A stretch of DNA of 6,087 nt from SG8-40 sp050050435 (GCA_050050435.1 JASFUE010000208.1:1-6087); one strand, 5' to 3'. Counted from the stretch's first letter, positions 1-6,087 are shown. Notes: generated by a model not told the origin, from the letters alone. A program made the numbers and translations.

Positions 1-395
1 AACAGATCACCGGCGAATAACGCCGATTCATCGCCGCCGGTGCCCGCACGAATTTCCAGAAAGATGTTCTTGTCATCGTTGGGATCTTTTGGCAGCAACA
101 GTTTCTGCAGCTTCTCTTCGAGCACCAGCAATTTTTCCCGGCCGGATTCAATTTCCGTTTCAGCCAGCTCGCCCATTTCCGGATCGTCCGCCAGCTCCAG
201 CGCCGATTCGATCTCGTGCTGCGTCTGCAGATAAGTCTGATACAGCTCGACGACCGGTGTGATTTCGGCATGTTCGCGCGCGAGCTGCCGATAACTGTTC
301 ATGTCCTGCGTGGCATCTTCGGCGCTCAGCAGTGCATTGAGCTCTTCCAGCCTGGCAGACAAGTTCGCCAGCTTTGAAACGATAGACGGTTTCAT
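1..395 (-). CDS. prfA: Peptide chain release factor 1 (RF1), N-terminal part, cut by window edge
   Basis: This is the first 131 codons of release factor 1, which recognises UAA and UAG stop codons in the ribosomal A site and triggers peptide release. The protein starts MKPSIVSKLANLSARLEELN and forms the helical, charged N-terminal domain. Near the left edge it reaches the hallmark motif EIRAGTGGDESALFAGDL of the PCRF domain shared by RF1 and RF2. The GGQ catalytic loop and the stop-codon recognition motif lie outside the window. The ATG overlaps the hemA stop as ATGA, which suggests translational coupling. A GGAAGA stretch lies immediately before the ATG, closer than usual for a Shine-Dalgarno site, and this also fits coupling. 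The hemA-prfA order is standard in many proteobacteria and is usually followed by prmC, the methyltransferase acting on the GGQ loop. Identification is from the motif and the context. Confidence 0.95.
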   Translation of the reverse strand, partial: MKPSIVSKLANLSARLEELNALLSAEDATQDMNSYRQLAREHAEITPVVELYQTYLQTQHEIESALELADDPEMGELAETEIESGREKLLVLEEKLQKLLLPKDPNDDKNIFLEIRAGTGGDESALFAGDL

Positions 396-1693
396 TCTTC
401 CGGATCGATGCCGTGCAGGCGCGCCAGTGCTTCAACCAGCGCAGTGCGCTCTTGCGCCCCGACCTGCTTGAGAGTGCTCGTCGGGGAATGAAGAAACTTG
501 TTGGTCAACCCACGGGAGAAGTGCTCGAGGACCTGCTTCGGATCCTCGCCCCGCTCCAGCGCGGCGAGCGCGCGCTCCATTTCATTGCGCCGCAGCTGTT
601 CGGTCTGGTCACGAAACGCGCGGATAGTTGGCACCACTTCCCGCGTCTCCAGCCACTGCATGAAAGAAACAACACCGGAATGGATAATTGCCTCGGCCTG
701 CTCGACGGCGGCACGTCGCACATCCATCCCTTCGCGCACGATCTTGCCAAGGTCATCGACGGTGTACAGGAATACATCGTCGAGTTCCTCGGCTTCGGCT
801 TCGATGTCCCTTGGCACGGCCAGGTCGATCATCAGCATCGGCCGGTGACGGCGTGCCTTGATGCAGCGCTCGATCATGCCTTTTCCGAGAATCGGCAATG
901 GACTGGCAGTACAGGAAACGACAATGTCATATTCGGCGAGTTGCATCGGAAGATCATTGAGCGCAAACGTCTGCGCGCCAAAACGTGCGGCGAGCTGATC
1001 GGCGCGTTCAGTCGTACGGTTGGCAAAGCTGATCGCGCGTGGCTCCCTCGCTGCAAAATGCGTTGCGCACAACTCGATCATTTCGCCTGCGCCAATAAAG
1101 AGAATTTTCTGATCGGAGATCGAGGGATAGATGCGTTCGGCCACTTTGGCGGCAGCGGCAGCCAGGGAAATCGAACTTGTGCCGATTTCGGTGCGGGTAC
1201 GCACATCCTTGGCAACGGAAAAACTCGACTGAAACAGCTTGTGCAAGACACTGCCGAGCGTGCCGGCTTTCTCCGCGCTTCGCACTGCATCCTTGAGCTG
1301 GCCGAGAATCTGCGGTTCACCCAGTACCATCGAGTCCAGGCCACTGGCGACCCGAAACGCATGATCTACCGCTTTCGACTCCGGCAGACTGTAGATGAAA
1401 GGTTCGATCCTCGTTGATTCCAGGTGATGGAAGCGTGCAAACCAGTCAATGGCGCGCCCCGGTTCGCTGGTGCTGCAATAGATCTCGGTACGGTTGCAAG
1501 TCGATACGATCGCCGCTTCGCGCACCGGTTCGTGCGTGACCAGATTGCGCAACGCGGTATCGAGGCGCGCCGGCTCAAATGCAACCTGTTCCCGAACCTC
1601 CAGCGGAGCGGTATTGTGGTTTATCCCGAAGGCGAATAGCTGGGGTATCGACAAGAGGCCAGAAAGTGCACTGATCGAATGCAAGTCCGTCAT
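392..1693 (-). CDS. hemA: Glutamyl-tRNA reductase
   Basis: This enzyme reduces the glutamate of Glu-tRNA(Glu) with NADPH to glutamate-1-semialdehyde, the first committed step of the C5 route to 5-aminolevulinate, heme and other tetrapyrroles. It acts in the cytoplasm as a homodimer. Of 433 residues, the N-terminal catalytic domain carries LFAFGINHNTAPLEVRE (about 19-35), STCNRTEIYC with the nucleophilic cysteine at 66, and SGLDSMVLGEPQILGQ (117-132). The NADPH-binding domain has ILFIGAGEM (197-205), NRT (225-227) and MIDLAVPRD (288-296). The C-terminal helical dimerisation domain runs from about 330 to the end, with the usual KFLHSPT (399-405). Length is close to the family norm. The N-terminus is about 17 residues longer than usual before the GINH motif, and no good ribosome site precedes the ATG, so the true start could be an internal TTG at codon 14. 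The gene is followed by prfA with a 4-base overlap and preceded by the oxidoreductase gene at 50 bases. Confidence 0.97.
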   Translation of the reverse strand: MTDLHSISALSGLLSIPQLFAFGINHNTAPLEVREQVAFEPARLDTALRNLVTHEPVREAAIVSTCNRTEIYCSTSEPGRAIDWFARFHHLESTRIEPFIYSLPESKAVDHAFRVASGLDSMVLGEPQILGQLKDAVRSAEKAGTLGSVLHKLFQSSFSVAKDVRTRTEIGTSSISLAAAAAKVAERIYPSISDQKILFIGAGEMIELCATHFAAREPRAISFANRTTERADQLAARFGAQTFALNDLPMQLAEYDIVVSCTASPLPILGKGMIERCIKARRHRPMLMIDLAVPRDIEAEAEELDDVFLYTVDDLGKIVREGMDVRRAAVEQAEAIIHSGVVSFMQWLETREVVPTIRAFRDQTEQLRRNEMERALAALERGEDPKQVLEHFSRGLTNKFLHSPTSTLKQVGAQERTALVEALARLHGIDPEE

Positions 1694-1721
1694 TGTAAAT
1701 CAGAAATCCGGCCTCACCCGA

Positions 1722-1733
1722 GCTGGATCCAGC
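1722..1733. repeat. 12-bp perfect palindrome in the gap upstream of hemA
   Basis: GCTGGATCCAGC reads the same on both strands. It sits in the 50-base gap between the oxidoreductase stop and the hemA start. It has no loop and no following T-run, so it is not a rho-independent terminator. It could be a dimeric protein-binding site acting on hemA, or chance. No other regulatory signal in the gap is convincing. Confidence 0.3.
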
Positions 1734-1743
1734 CCCGGACCAG

Positions 1744-3183
1744 TCAGCGGGCAGAGGCGTGGGACATTTGTTTCGCACGCACCAGCAAGGTGTATTTGGT
1801 CACGATATCCGGGCCGACCTGTGGCGGCCACGTCCCCGCCTCGGTATAGCCGAGAAACGTTTCCAGAACTTCACCGAAATGCGATTCGTGGCCGGTTCTC
1901 AGGGCACCGGGAATGTTGATCCGGTAAACAGCGCCGTCCGGCTCAAAAGCGACACCGGGAAAGTCAGCCTGCAGTCCCAGAACCGCGTCGGCGAGCTCGC
2001 TCTCGAATACCCGGCTGTTTCGCAGCGGCCTTACCGTCAGACGCGTCAGGTGCCCGGTTTGCGGTCCCTGATCGACAACCAGGTCCGCTCGCGTGCCGCG
2101 CAGCACCGAATGATGGGTATCGCCACCGCCCTTGGGGATTTTCAGATTCCACAGCGATTCGACCTGCACCGGAATGCCGCGCAGTCGGTATGCAATGGCC
2201 GCATTGCACAGATACTGCAGCGCCTCATTCTCGACATGCTCCTGTACCGCCACCGGGAATGCGTCGAGTCCCGTGATCTGCGAATAAATATCCAGCGGGA
2301 CTGCGGTTGGCCATTGCCGTGCCGTCTCGAGCGTGACGTCGCGATCGTATTCAAACGGCGTTGCGTTACTGGTCATCCACTGTGCCAGATCGACCAGATG
2401 GGTGGTGACATCGGTCATGCCTTCGCCCTGGATTCTGGTGTCAAAAAACCAGTATGGCCGGATCAGGGGGCGATTGTTGACGATCTTGTAGAGGTGATGG
2501 ATGCTTTTGAAATAGATTGCCGGCTCGCTACCGTCGATCCGGTATTCGCCGAACACGGCAGGATTTCGTGCCAGCGCACGCTGCAATCGGCTGGCGATCT
2601 GGTGGCGCTCGGTCATGATGTCCATGGCAAGCGGCGTGGTCGCCGCGACGTGCCGGAGCTTGTCTTCGTCAACGGCATCTATCAGCCATGGCTTGTCACC
2701 GAGGACATAAAACCCGTCGTCATGCAGCTGCTGTATCGACGCCATCTTGGTGTCGTTCCTGCCCGAGATAACGACGATGTCGCCACGGCGTTCGGTGCGC
2801 AGCCGCTCGAGAAAATCCGGCCCGCGGTAGACGTGCAATTTCCACCGCGTCGGGTCTGACGCTCGATTGTTGAATGTCTCGACCATGCGGGTGAAGTTAT
2901 CTACGTCGGGACCCTGCTCCGCGTACACATAGACGTCATCAGCCAGACGCGGGTCATGTGAGCGCAAGGTCAGGCCGGCGTGAAAGTGGCCCGGATTCAG
3001 GATCAGCAAGGTGTGCTGTGTCTGCGCACGCGCCATCGCCGCATTCGGCAAGGATCCGGTTGCGCCAATTGCCGCTGCCGCGGCAAGAGCACTTTGAAGA
3101 AATCGGCGCCGCTGCGTCAACTGCCTCGATGCAAACCCGGAATCGATTGTTGCGGGATCCGGCTTACGGTTCATGTGTTTCAT
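1744..3183 (-). CDS. Tat-exported Gfo/Idh/MocA-family oxidoreductase with putative oxidoreductase C-terminal domain
   Basis: This is a 479-residue predicted NAD(P)-dependent oxidoreductase exported to the periplasm; its substrate is unknown. A long N-region is followed by a twin-arginine signal, QRRRFLQ (25-30), an alanine-rich hydrophobic stretch (about 28-43) and a probable cleavage site ARA|QT after residue 53. The N-terminal nucleotide-binding part shows NPGHFHAGL (63-71), GPDVDNF (91-97), GPDFLERL (121-128) and GDKPWLID (162-169); in the last, the lysine matches the catalytic EKP lysine of the family. The second domain has DIMTER (188-193), SIHHLYK (227-233), RPYWFFD (242-248) and GEGMTDVTTHLVDL (253-266), which contains the family's conserved histidine. 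GGGDTHHSVLRGT (352-364) follows. This motif series matches the proteins with a 'putative oxidoreductase C-terminal domain' (Pfam Oxidoreduct_C), as I recall them mainly from Bacteroidetes and relatives, usually acting on sugars or sugar derivatives. The start is chosen from the GAGGA site just upstream; the open frame continues to 3309 but runs into tRNA-Phe. No partner genes are adjacent. Confidence 0.88.
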   Translation of the reverse strand: MKHMNRKPDPATIDSGFASRQLTQRRRFLQSALAAAAAIGATGSLPNAAMARAQTQHTLLILNPGHFHAGLTLRSHDPRLADDVYVYAEQGPDVDNFTRMVETFNNRASDPTRWKLHVYRGPDFLERLRTERRGDIVVISGRNDTKMASIQQLHDDGFYVLGDKPWLIDAVDEDKLRHVAATTPLAMDIMTERHQIASRLQRALARNPAVFGEYRIDGSEPAIYFKSIHHLYKIVNNRPLIRPYWFFDTRIQGEGMTDVTTHLVDLAQWMTSNATPFEYDRDVTLETARQWPTAVPLDIYSQITGLDAFPVAVQEHVENEALQYLCNAAIAYRLRGIPVQVESLWNLKIPKGGGDTHHSVLRGTRADLVVDQGPQTGHLTRLTVRPLRNSRVFESELADAVLGLQADFPGVAFEPDGAVYRINIPGALRTGHESHFGEVLETFLGYTEAGTWPPQVGPDIVTKYTLLVRAKQMSHASAR

Positions 3184-3187
3184 CGTG

Positions 3188-3192
3188 TCCTC
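3188..3192 (-). promoter_or_regulatory. Ribosome binding site deciding the oxidoreductase start
   Basis: On the minus strand GAGGA lies 4 bases before the ATG at 3183 and 13 bases before a second in-frame ATG at 3174. It supports a start at 3183 rather than the farther upstream ATG codons of the open frame, one of which lies inside the tRNA gene. The spacing is slightly short but acceptable. Confidence 0.6.
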
Positions 3193-3276
3193 ACAATTTG
3201 CCCACATGCGGCCTCGCGTGCGCAAAACGCCTCGGCAATCCACGGCGGCACGATTGGGTATTTTGTATGGGTACGG
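3193..3276 (-). other. Short gap between tRNA-Phe and the oxidoreductase gene, no clear terminator
   Basis: Between the CCA end of the tRNA and the ribosome site of the oxidoreductase I see no stem-loop followed by a T-run and no convincing sigma70 promoter. The oxidoreductase could therefore be transcribed partly by read-through from the tRNA promoter, but this is inference from the absence of signals. Confidence 0.3.
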
Positions 3277-3352
<76 letters not shown>

Positions 3353-3370
3353 ACTTACTTCCAACACTAC

Positions 3371-3389
3371 CCGCCGGGACAAGGATTTT
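3371..3389 (-). pseudogene. Degenerate relic resembling the 3' half of tRNA-Phe
   Basis: Read on the minus strand, AAAATCCTTGT is identical to tRNA-Phe from the anticodon second base through the 3' anticodon stem into the variable loop. The match then decays (16 of 19 positions identical overall, no gaps). The T-arm and acceptor stem are not recognisable. It lies in the same orientation as the perfect 5' half at 3535-3569 and downstream of it, as expected if one tRNA-Phe copy was split at the anticodon loop. The evidence is short, so an independent origin cannot be excluded. Confidence 0.45.
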
Positions 3390-3534
3390 GCCTCCGGCCG
3401 GGCTGGCGCCCTTAACCTGCTGCGCAGGTTAGCCTTCGCCGCAACAAGCACGTGAGCACTTGTGGCTTCGACCTAACCTTCCGCTTCGCGGAAAGTGAGT
3501 CTATGCCGCAACAAGCCGCTCGCGCGCCGTGTTG
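3390..3534. repeat. 145-bp hairpin-rich insert with two degenerate tandem units, inside the split tRNA-Phe copy
   Basis: The insert sits between the two tRNA-Phe halves. It contains two related units. Unit 1 has a hairpin TAACCTGC-TGC-GCAGGTTA (3413-3431), then GCCGCAACAAGC (3438-3449), which begins a second stem ACAAG/CTTGT (3444-3448 with 3459-3463). Unit 2 has TAACCT (3474-3479), an overlapping hairpin TTCCGC-TTC-GCGGAA (3479-3493), and the identical 12-mer GCCGCAACAAGC (3505-3516), with a possible CAACA/TGTTG stem reaching 3534. The hairpin arms differ in sequence but keep their pairing and triloop, as in REP-like palindromic elements. There is no open reading frame with recognisable content. 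It may be a small non-autonomous repeat element or part of a transcribed structured spacer. Confidence 0.5.
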
Positions 3535-3569
3535 TCAGTCCTCTGCTCTACCAACTGAGCTACTTGGCC
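3535..3569 (-). pseudogene. Truncated tRNA-Phe: perfect copy of the 5' half (nt 1-35)
   Basis: Thirty-five bases are identical to the intact tRNA-Phe at 3318-3352, offset by 217 bases in direct orientation. The identity starts exactly at tRNA nucleotide 1 and ends at the middle base of the anticodon. It includes the 5' acceptor strand, the whole D-arm and the 5' anticodon stem. The bases just outside both ends differ. The 3' half is missing here, so this copy cannot fold into a tRNA. It lies closer to the promoter than the intact gene and would be transcribed on the same RNA. Confidence 0.88.
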
Positions 3570-3583
3570 CCGGTACAACATTG

Positions 3584-3715
3584 ATCCGATCGGGGAATCG
3601 GATGCCAGCTTCAGCCGGAGCTGGCTTACTGATCTGCCAACGCAGACTGGCTTCCACTGCGATACGCCTGCGGCGGCATATCTTCGCTTGGTCCCTCTCA
3701 AGGACCACCACGAAG
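3584..3715 (-). ncRNA. Candidate structured leader RNA of the tRNA-Phe transcript
   Basis: This is a stretch of about 132 nt with stems packed one after another. In transcription order: (i) a two-part stem, CTTCG/CGAAG (3711-3715 with 3682-3686) enclosing TGGTCC/GGACCA (3702-3707 with 3689-3694), starting at the predicted transcription start; (ii) a bulged stem CGCAG-TGG/CCA-GT-CTGCG (3641-3661); (iii) GCCAGCT/AGCTGGC (3604-3625); (iv) ATCCGAT/ATCGGAT with a 6-nt loop (3584-3603). None is followed by a T-run, so they do not look like terminators. No known RNA family is recognised. It may be a tRNA leader processed by RNases, a small RNA in its own right, or accumulated palindromic repeats. 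Confidence 0.4.
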
Positions 3716-3721
3716 CGGCGC

Positions 3722-3750
3722 ATTATACGTAGAAATTCGGCGCCGACCAA
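3722..3750 (-). promoter_or_regulatory. Sigma70-type promoter of the tRNA-Phe locus
   Basis: On the minus strand there is a perfect -10 box TATAAT (3722-3727), a 17-base spacer and a -35-like TTGGTC (3745-3750; three of six consensus bases). The sequence after the -10 box is GC-rich (GCGCCGC), as in stable-RNA promoters under stringent control. The predicted start is near 3715. It lies 28 bases past the stop of the exonuclease gene and points towards the leader, the tRNA-Phe half and the intact tRNA-Phe. Confidence 0.65.
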
Positions 3751-3777
3751 CTGCCCGCTGCGACCCGAAAAGCCTCC

Positions 3778-4470
3778 CTATTGTGGTTCGAGAAACCGTC
3801 TGAGCGCCGTGTCGGCACCGAGGTTGGCCCGGGCAACAAATGCACAGAACAGCTCGGCGGTCGCCAGGGCATCGGTAAGCGCATTGTGCGCCTTGTAACG
3901 CGGAAGGCCGTAGCGCTCGCGCAGTGCATGCAACCGCAGGTCGCGACCCGTGACCGACTGGTTGCGATGCTCCAGCCAGCGACGTATCAGGCTCTCGGTA
4001 TCGGCAACCGGTGCCAGAAAATCAGTCCCGTAGAGGCGCTTGCAGGCGGCGTCGAGAAACGCTCGCTCGATCCTGACGTGATGGCCCAGCAGCACTCTGC
4101 CTCGCAACCGCAAAAGTACGCCGGGCAGCACCTGGGCAAGGTCTCTGCCACTGGCTGCCGCCTCGTCGGTGATATGGTGAATGACCGCCGACGTTTCGGG
4201 AATTGCGCCCGTGGGCGCGATCAGGTGATGTTGCGCCGTGCCCAGTCCGATCCGCCCCGCCTTTAGCGAAACCAGGCCGATGCTGAGAATTTCGTCGTTG
4301 CGCGCATCGAGGCCAGTGGTTTCGAGGTCGAGCGCAACGAACTCCACTTCCGTATAGCGGACACCGCGGCCCGGAAACGACGCGGCCAGATAATCATGCA
4401 TCGGCCCCGCAGACGCACTGCGCAGCAGGCGGCGCCGGCGCAGGTCAAGCGGAACGAAGCGTTGCCACAT
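3778..4470 (-). CDS. DnaQ-like DEDDh 3'-5' exonuclease (PolC/epsilon-type)
   Basis: This 230-residue cytoplasmic protein has the exonuclease fold of the proofreading subunit of DNA polymerase III, but the context shows it is not the replicative dnaQ. Exo I is VALDLETTGLD (45-55, metal ligands D48 and E50). Exo II is GHHVRIERAFLD (129-140), where a glutamate (E135) stands at the usual aspartate position and a histidine at the usual asparagine. Exo III is HNALTDA (195-201, catalytic H195 and D200). The first about 40 residues are basic, with RRRRLL (11-16) and MHDYLAASFP (24-33), a tail I recall from this subfamily, so the upstream ATG is preferred over M24. AGG lies upstream of the ATG as a weak ribosome site. 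The gene starts 9 bases after the stop of the DUF294 gene, indicating one operon. The substrate, DNA or RNA, cannot be told from sequence. Confidence 0.92.
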   Translation of the reverse strand: MWQRFVPLDLRRRRLLRSASAGPMHDYLAASFPGRGVRYTEVEFVALDLETTGLDARNDEILSIGLVSLKAGRIGLGTAQHHLIAPTGAIPETSAVIHHITDEAAASGRDLAQVLPGVLLRLRGRVLLGHHVRIERAFLDAACKRLYGTDFLAPVADTESLIRRWLEHRNQSVTGRDLRLHALRERYGLPRYKAHNALTDALATAELFCAFVARANLGADTALRRFLEPQ

Positions 4471-4479
4471 GTTGCTAGC

Positions 4480-6087
4480 CTAGCGCAGCCGCCCGGCCTG
4501 ATAACGTTGTTCGAGGGCTTGCTGCATGGTCGCGATAATTGCGAATGCGTCTTTCAGGTGGCTTCGTTCGAGGGCCGGCAGCTCGTGCGGAGCAATGAAG
4601 TTGTCGGCCCTGGCACCAGCCCGAATCTGATGGGCCTGGTGCTGCACGCGAAGTGTGGCAATGAACTCGAGAGCGTCTTCAAGATCACGCGCACCCTGTG
4701 CGCTCAGTGCCCTGGTTCCGGTTGCAGCGCGCAGCCGCTCCACCGTATTGATGGCCCCGATACCTTCAGCGAGGCTGTAGACACGCGCCAGATCGACCAC
4801 CGGCACGATGCCTCTGATCTTGATGTCAAAGGTCTTGTCATGCTCACCGCCGCGAATCAGGACAATATTGCGAAAGAACCCCAATGGTGGCCGGTGCGTC
4901 ATTGCATTAGCTGCCATAAAGGCAAGAAAGATTCCGTTGTTCTTGCTTTTCTCGAGATTTTCCCGCCGCAGGGTCTCGAGCAGAGTGTCCTCACCATGAA
5001 CCACGCGCAGGTCGAAGAACACGCTGGAGAGCATTAGCGCCATCGGTTCGGGTTCATTGATCCAGGTATCGAAATAACGCCGCCAGCGCTGGCGTGGCTG
5101 GCGCCATTGCGGGTTGCTGGCCATCACATCTCCGGGACAATAGACAAATCCGCAAGCGTTGAGCCCGTCGTTGACAAAACGGGCCAGCGACTCGAAATAC
5201 GCTTCATGCTCTGGCAGCAGGTCGTCCGAGAGAATCAGCGCATTGTCCTGATCAGAGTGCGAGGTCTGCTCGCGTCGCGCATGCGAGCCGCCCGTGACCC
5301 AGGCGTAGGAAACCGGAGCCGCCCCCAGTTGCTGCTCGGCCAGTGCCAGCAAGCGCCTGGTGATCGCATCGTTTACGTTCGACACCGCCTCGCCGACTTG
5401 CCGTGCACCAGCACCGGCCAGCGCCAGCTGGACCTGCAACTCAGGCAGCTTGCGGCTGACTTCGGCCAGGGCCTCGAGCGTTCCGGCCTTGCTGACATCG
5501 CCGACCAGGTAAACCGCATTGGCGCTTTCGTGCCGCACCAGGTCGGTGGTCGACACAAGCCCCACTACCCGGCGCCCATCGACAACCGGCAAATGGTGGA
5601 CGTTGAGCCGCGTCATGCGCATCAGCGCATCGAAACCGGGACTTGCGGGGGTGATGGTGTGAATCTCGGCAGTCATGATTTGCGCTACCGGCCTGGCCGT
5701 ATCAACACCGGCGGCAATACAACGACTGCGCAGGTCACGGTCGGTGATCATTCCGAGCAGTTGTTCCCCGCTCATCACCAATAACGAAGAAACTCCTTCG
5801 CTTGCCATTAGCGCCGCTGCCTCTCGAATGCTGGTCTGCGGGCTTACAAACACCGGCGGGCGCTTGACCAGGCTGACAACGGGCACAGTCAGCAATCCAC
5901 CGCCTCGTTGTGTGCTTTGCTGCAACACGGCGATCGCTTTTCTCAAGCGCCCGGTCAGTGCGGCGTCAAAATGCCTGGCGAAATCGGGATATTCGCGGCA
6001 CAAGCTCTTGAGGGTTTCGCATGGCAGCAGGTAAACCAGCGTATCTTCGGCAGCAACACCGGTCATCGCCGAATCGTCGACACTGCC
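4480..6087 (-). CDS. Cyclic-nucleotide-binding/CBS-domain DUF294 nucleotidyltransferase-like protein, N-terminus beyond window
   Basis: 535 residues are visible; the frame is open to the right edge. The ATG at 6066 is probably internal, because it sits in the end of what looks like a cyclic-nucleotide-binding domain. Numbered from that ATG: a pair of CBS domains spans about 65-185 (for example LLGMITDRDLRSRC, 103-116, and HHLPVVDGRRVVGLVSTTDL, 157-176), likely sensing an adenine nucleotide. The DUF294 nucleotidyltransferase-like domain follows with GGSHARREQTSHSDQDNALI (259-278), resembling the GS..R.E....D.D active site of GlnD-type uridylyltransferases, with D272 and D274 as probable metal ligands. 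The C-terminal DUF294_C domain has FFDLRVVHG (350-358), PPLGFF (393-398) and DIKIRGIVPVVDLARVY (414-430). It is probably a cytoplasmic signalling enzyme that adds a nucleotide to a protein or small molecule; the target is unknown. In other gammaproteobacteria, as I recall, such genes often sit with an exonuclease gene and near acetate permease and acetyl-CoA synthetase genes; only the exonuclease is visible here. Confidence 0.92.
   Translation of the reverse strand, partial: GSVDDSAMTGVAAEDTLVYLLPCETLKSLCREYPDFARHFDAALTGRLRKAIAVLQQSTQRGGGLLTVPVVSLVKRPPVFVSPQTSIREAAALMASEGVSSLLVMSGEQLLGMITDRDLRSRCIAAGVDTARPVAQIMTAEIHTITPASPGFDALMRMTRLNVHHLPVVDGRRVVGLVSTTDLVRHESANAVYLVGDVSKAGTLEALAEVSRKLPELQVQLALAGAGARQVGEAVSNVNDAITRRLLALAEQQLGAAPVSYAWVTGGSHARREQTSHSDQDNALILSDDLLPEHEAYFESLARFVNDGLNACGFVYCPGDVMASNPQWRQPRQRWRRYFDTWINEPEPMALMLSSVFFDLRVVHGEDTLLETLRRENLEKSKNNGIFLAFMAANAMTHRPPLGFFRNIVLIRGGEHDKTFDIKIRGIVPVVDLARVYSLAEGIGAINTVERLRAATGTRALSAQGARDLEDALEFIATLRVQHQAHQIRAGARADNFIAPHELPALERSHLKDAFAIIATMQQALEQRYQAGRLR

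Noticed and set aside
413..1417. 334-codon open frame on the plus strand opposite hemA
   Set aside because: It is antisense to the clearly conserved hemA, has no recognisable domain and a composition typical of a GC-rich shadow frame.
1759..2859. 366-codon open frame on the plus strand opposite the oxidoreductase
   Set aside because: It is antisense to a gene with a full series of family motifs; no ribosome site or domain supports it.
3390..3534. Group I intron in tRNA-Phe
   Set aside because: The insert is too short for the conserved group I core and the 3' exon is degenerate, so splicing to a functional tRNA is not credible.
3411..3534. Integron attC site or CRISPR array
   Set aside because: Only one RYYYAAC-like box occurs, without a matching GTTRRRY partner, and there are only two degenerate units with no regular spacers.
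3584..3625. Rho-independent terminator of the exonuclease operon
   Set aside because: The stems lack a downstream T-run and lie after the tRNA promoter.

Overview
The window looks like a chromosomal segment of a moderately GC-rich proteobacterium, most likely a gammaproteobacterium. The reasons are the overlapping hemA-prfA order, tRNA-Phe with an encoded CCA end, and a cNMP/CBS/DUF294 protein paired with a DnaQ-like exonuclease. I cannot assign a genus. Every gene I support lies on the minus strand, so transcription runs from high to low coordinates.

Layout from upstream (right) to downstream (left): (1) the 3' part of a cyclic-nucleotide/CBS-domain/DUF294 nucleotidyltransferase-like protein, cut by the right window edge; (2) nine bases later, a DnaQ-type DEDDh 3'-5' exonuclease, probably in the same operon; (3) a 594-base stretch without protein genes but full of RNA signals. 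In order of transcription, that stretch holds a consensus-like sigma70 promoter with a GC-rich discriminator, an approximately 130-nt leader made almost entirely of hairpins, a perfect copy of the 5' half of tRNA-Phe that ends inside the anticodon, a 145-bp hairpin-rich insert, a degenerate relic resembling the 3' half of tRNA-Phe, and finally the intact tRNA-Phe(GAA); (4) a Tat-exported Gfo/Idh/MocA-family oxidoreductase with the C-terminal domain mostly known from Bacteroidetes-type proteins; (5) hemA (glutamyl-tRNA reductase, first step of tetrapyrrole synthesis); (6) the start of prfA (release factor 1), overlapping the hemA stop by four bases and cut by the left edge.

hemA and prfA are conserved housekeeping genes and are probably translationally coupled. 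The DUF294 protein and the exonuclease form a known pair of likely signalling and nucleic-acid enzymes whose joint role is not settled. The oxidoreductase has no functional partner in view and may be an acquired gene. The most unusual part is the tRNA-Phe locus (about 3371-3750). It looks like a tandem tRNA-Phe duplicate whose upstream copy was split at the anticodon loop by a small repeat-like element, all behind a strong stable-RNA promoter and a highly structured leader that could be an undescribed small RNA.
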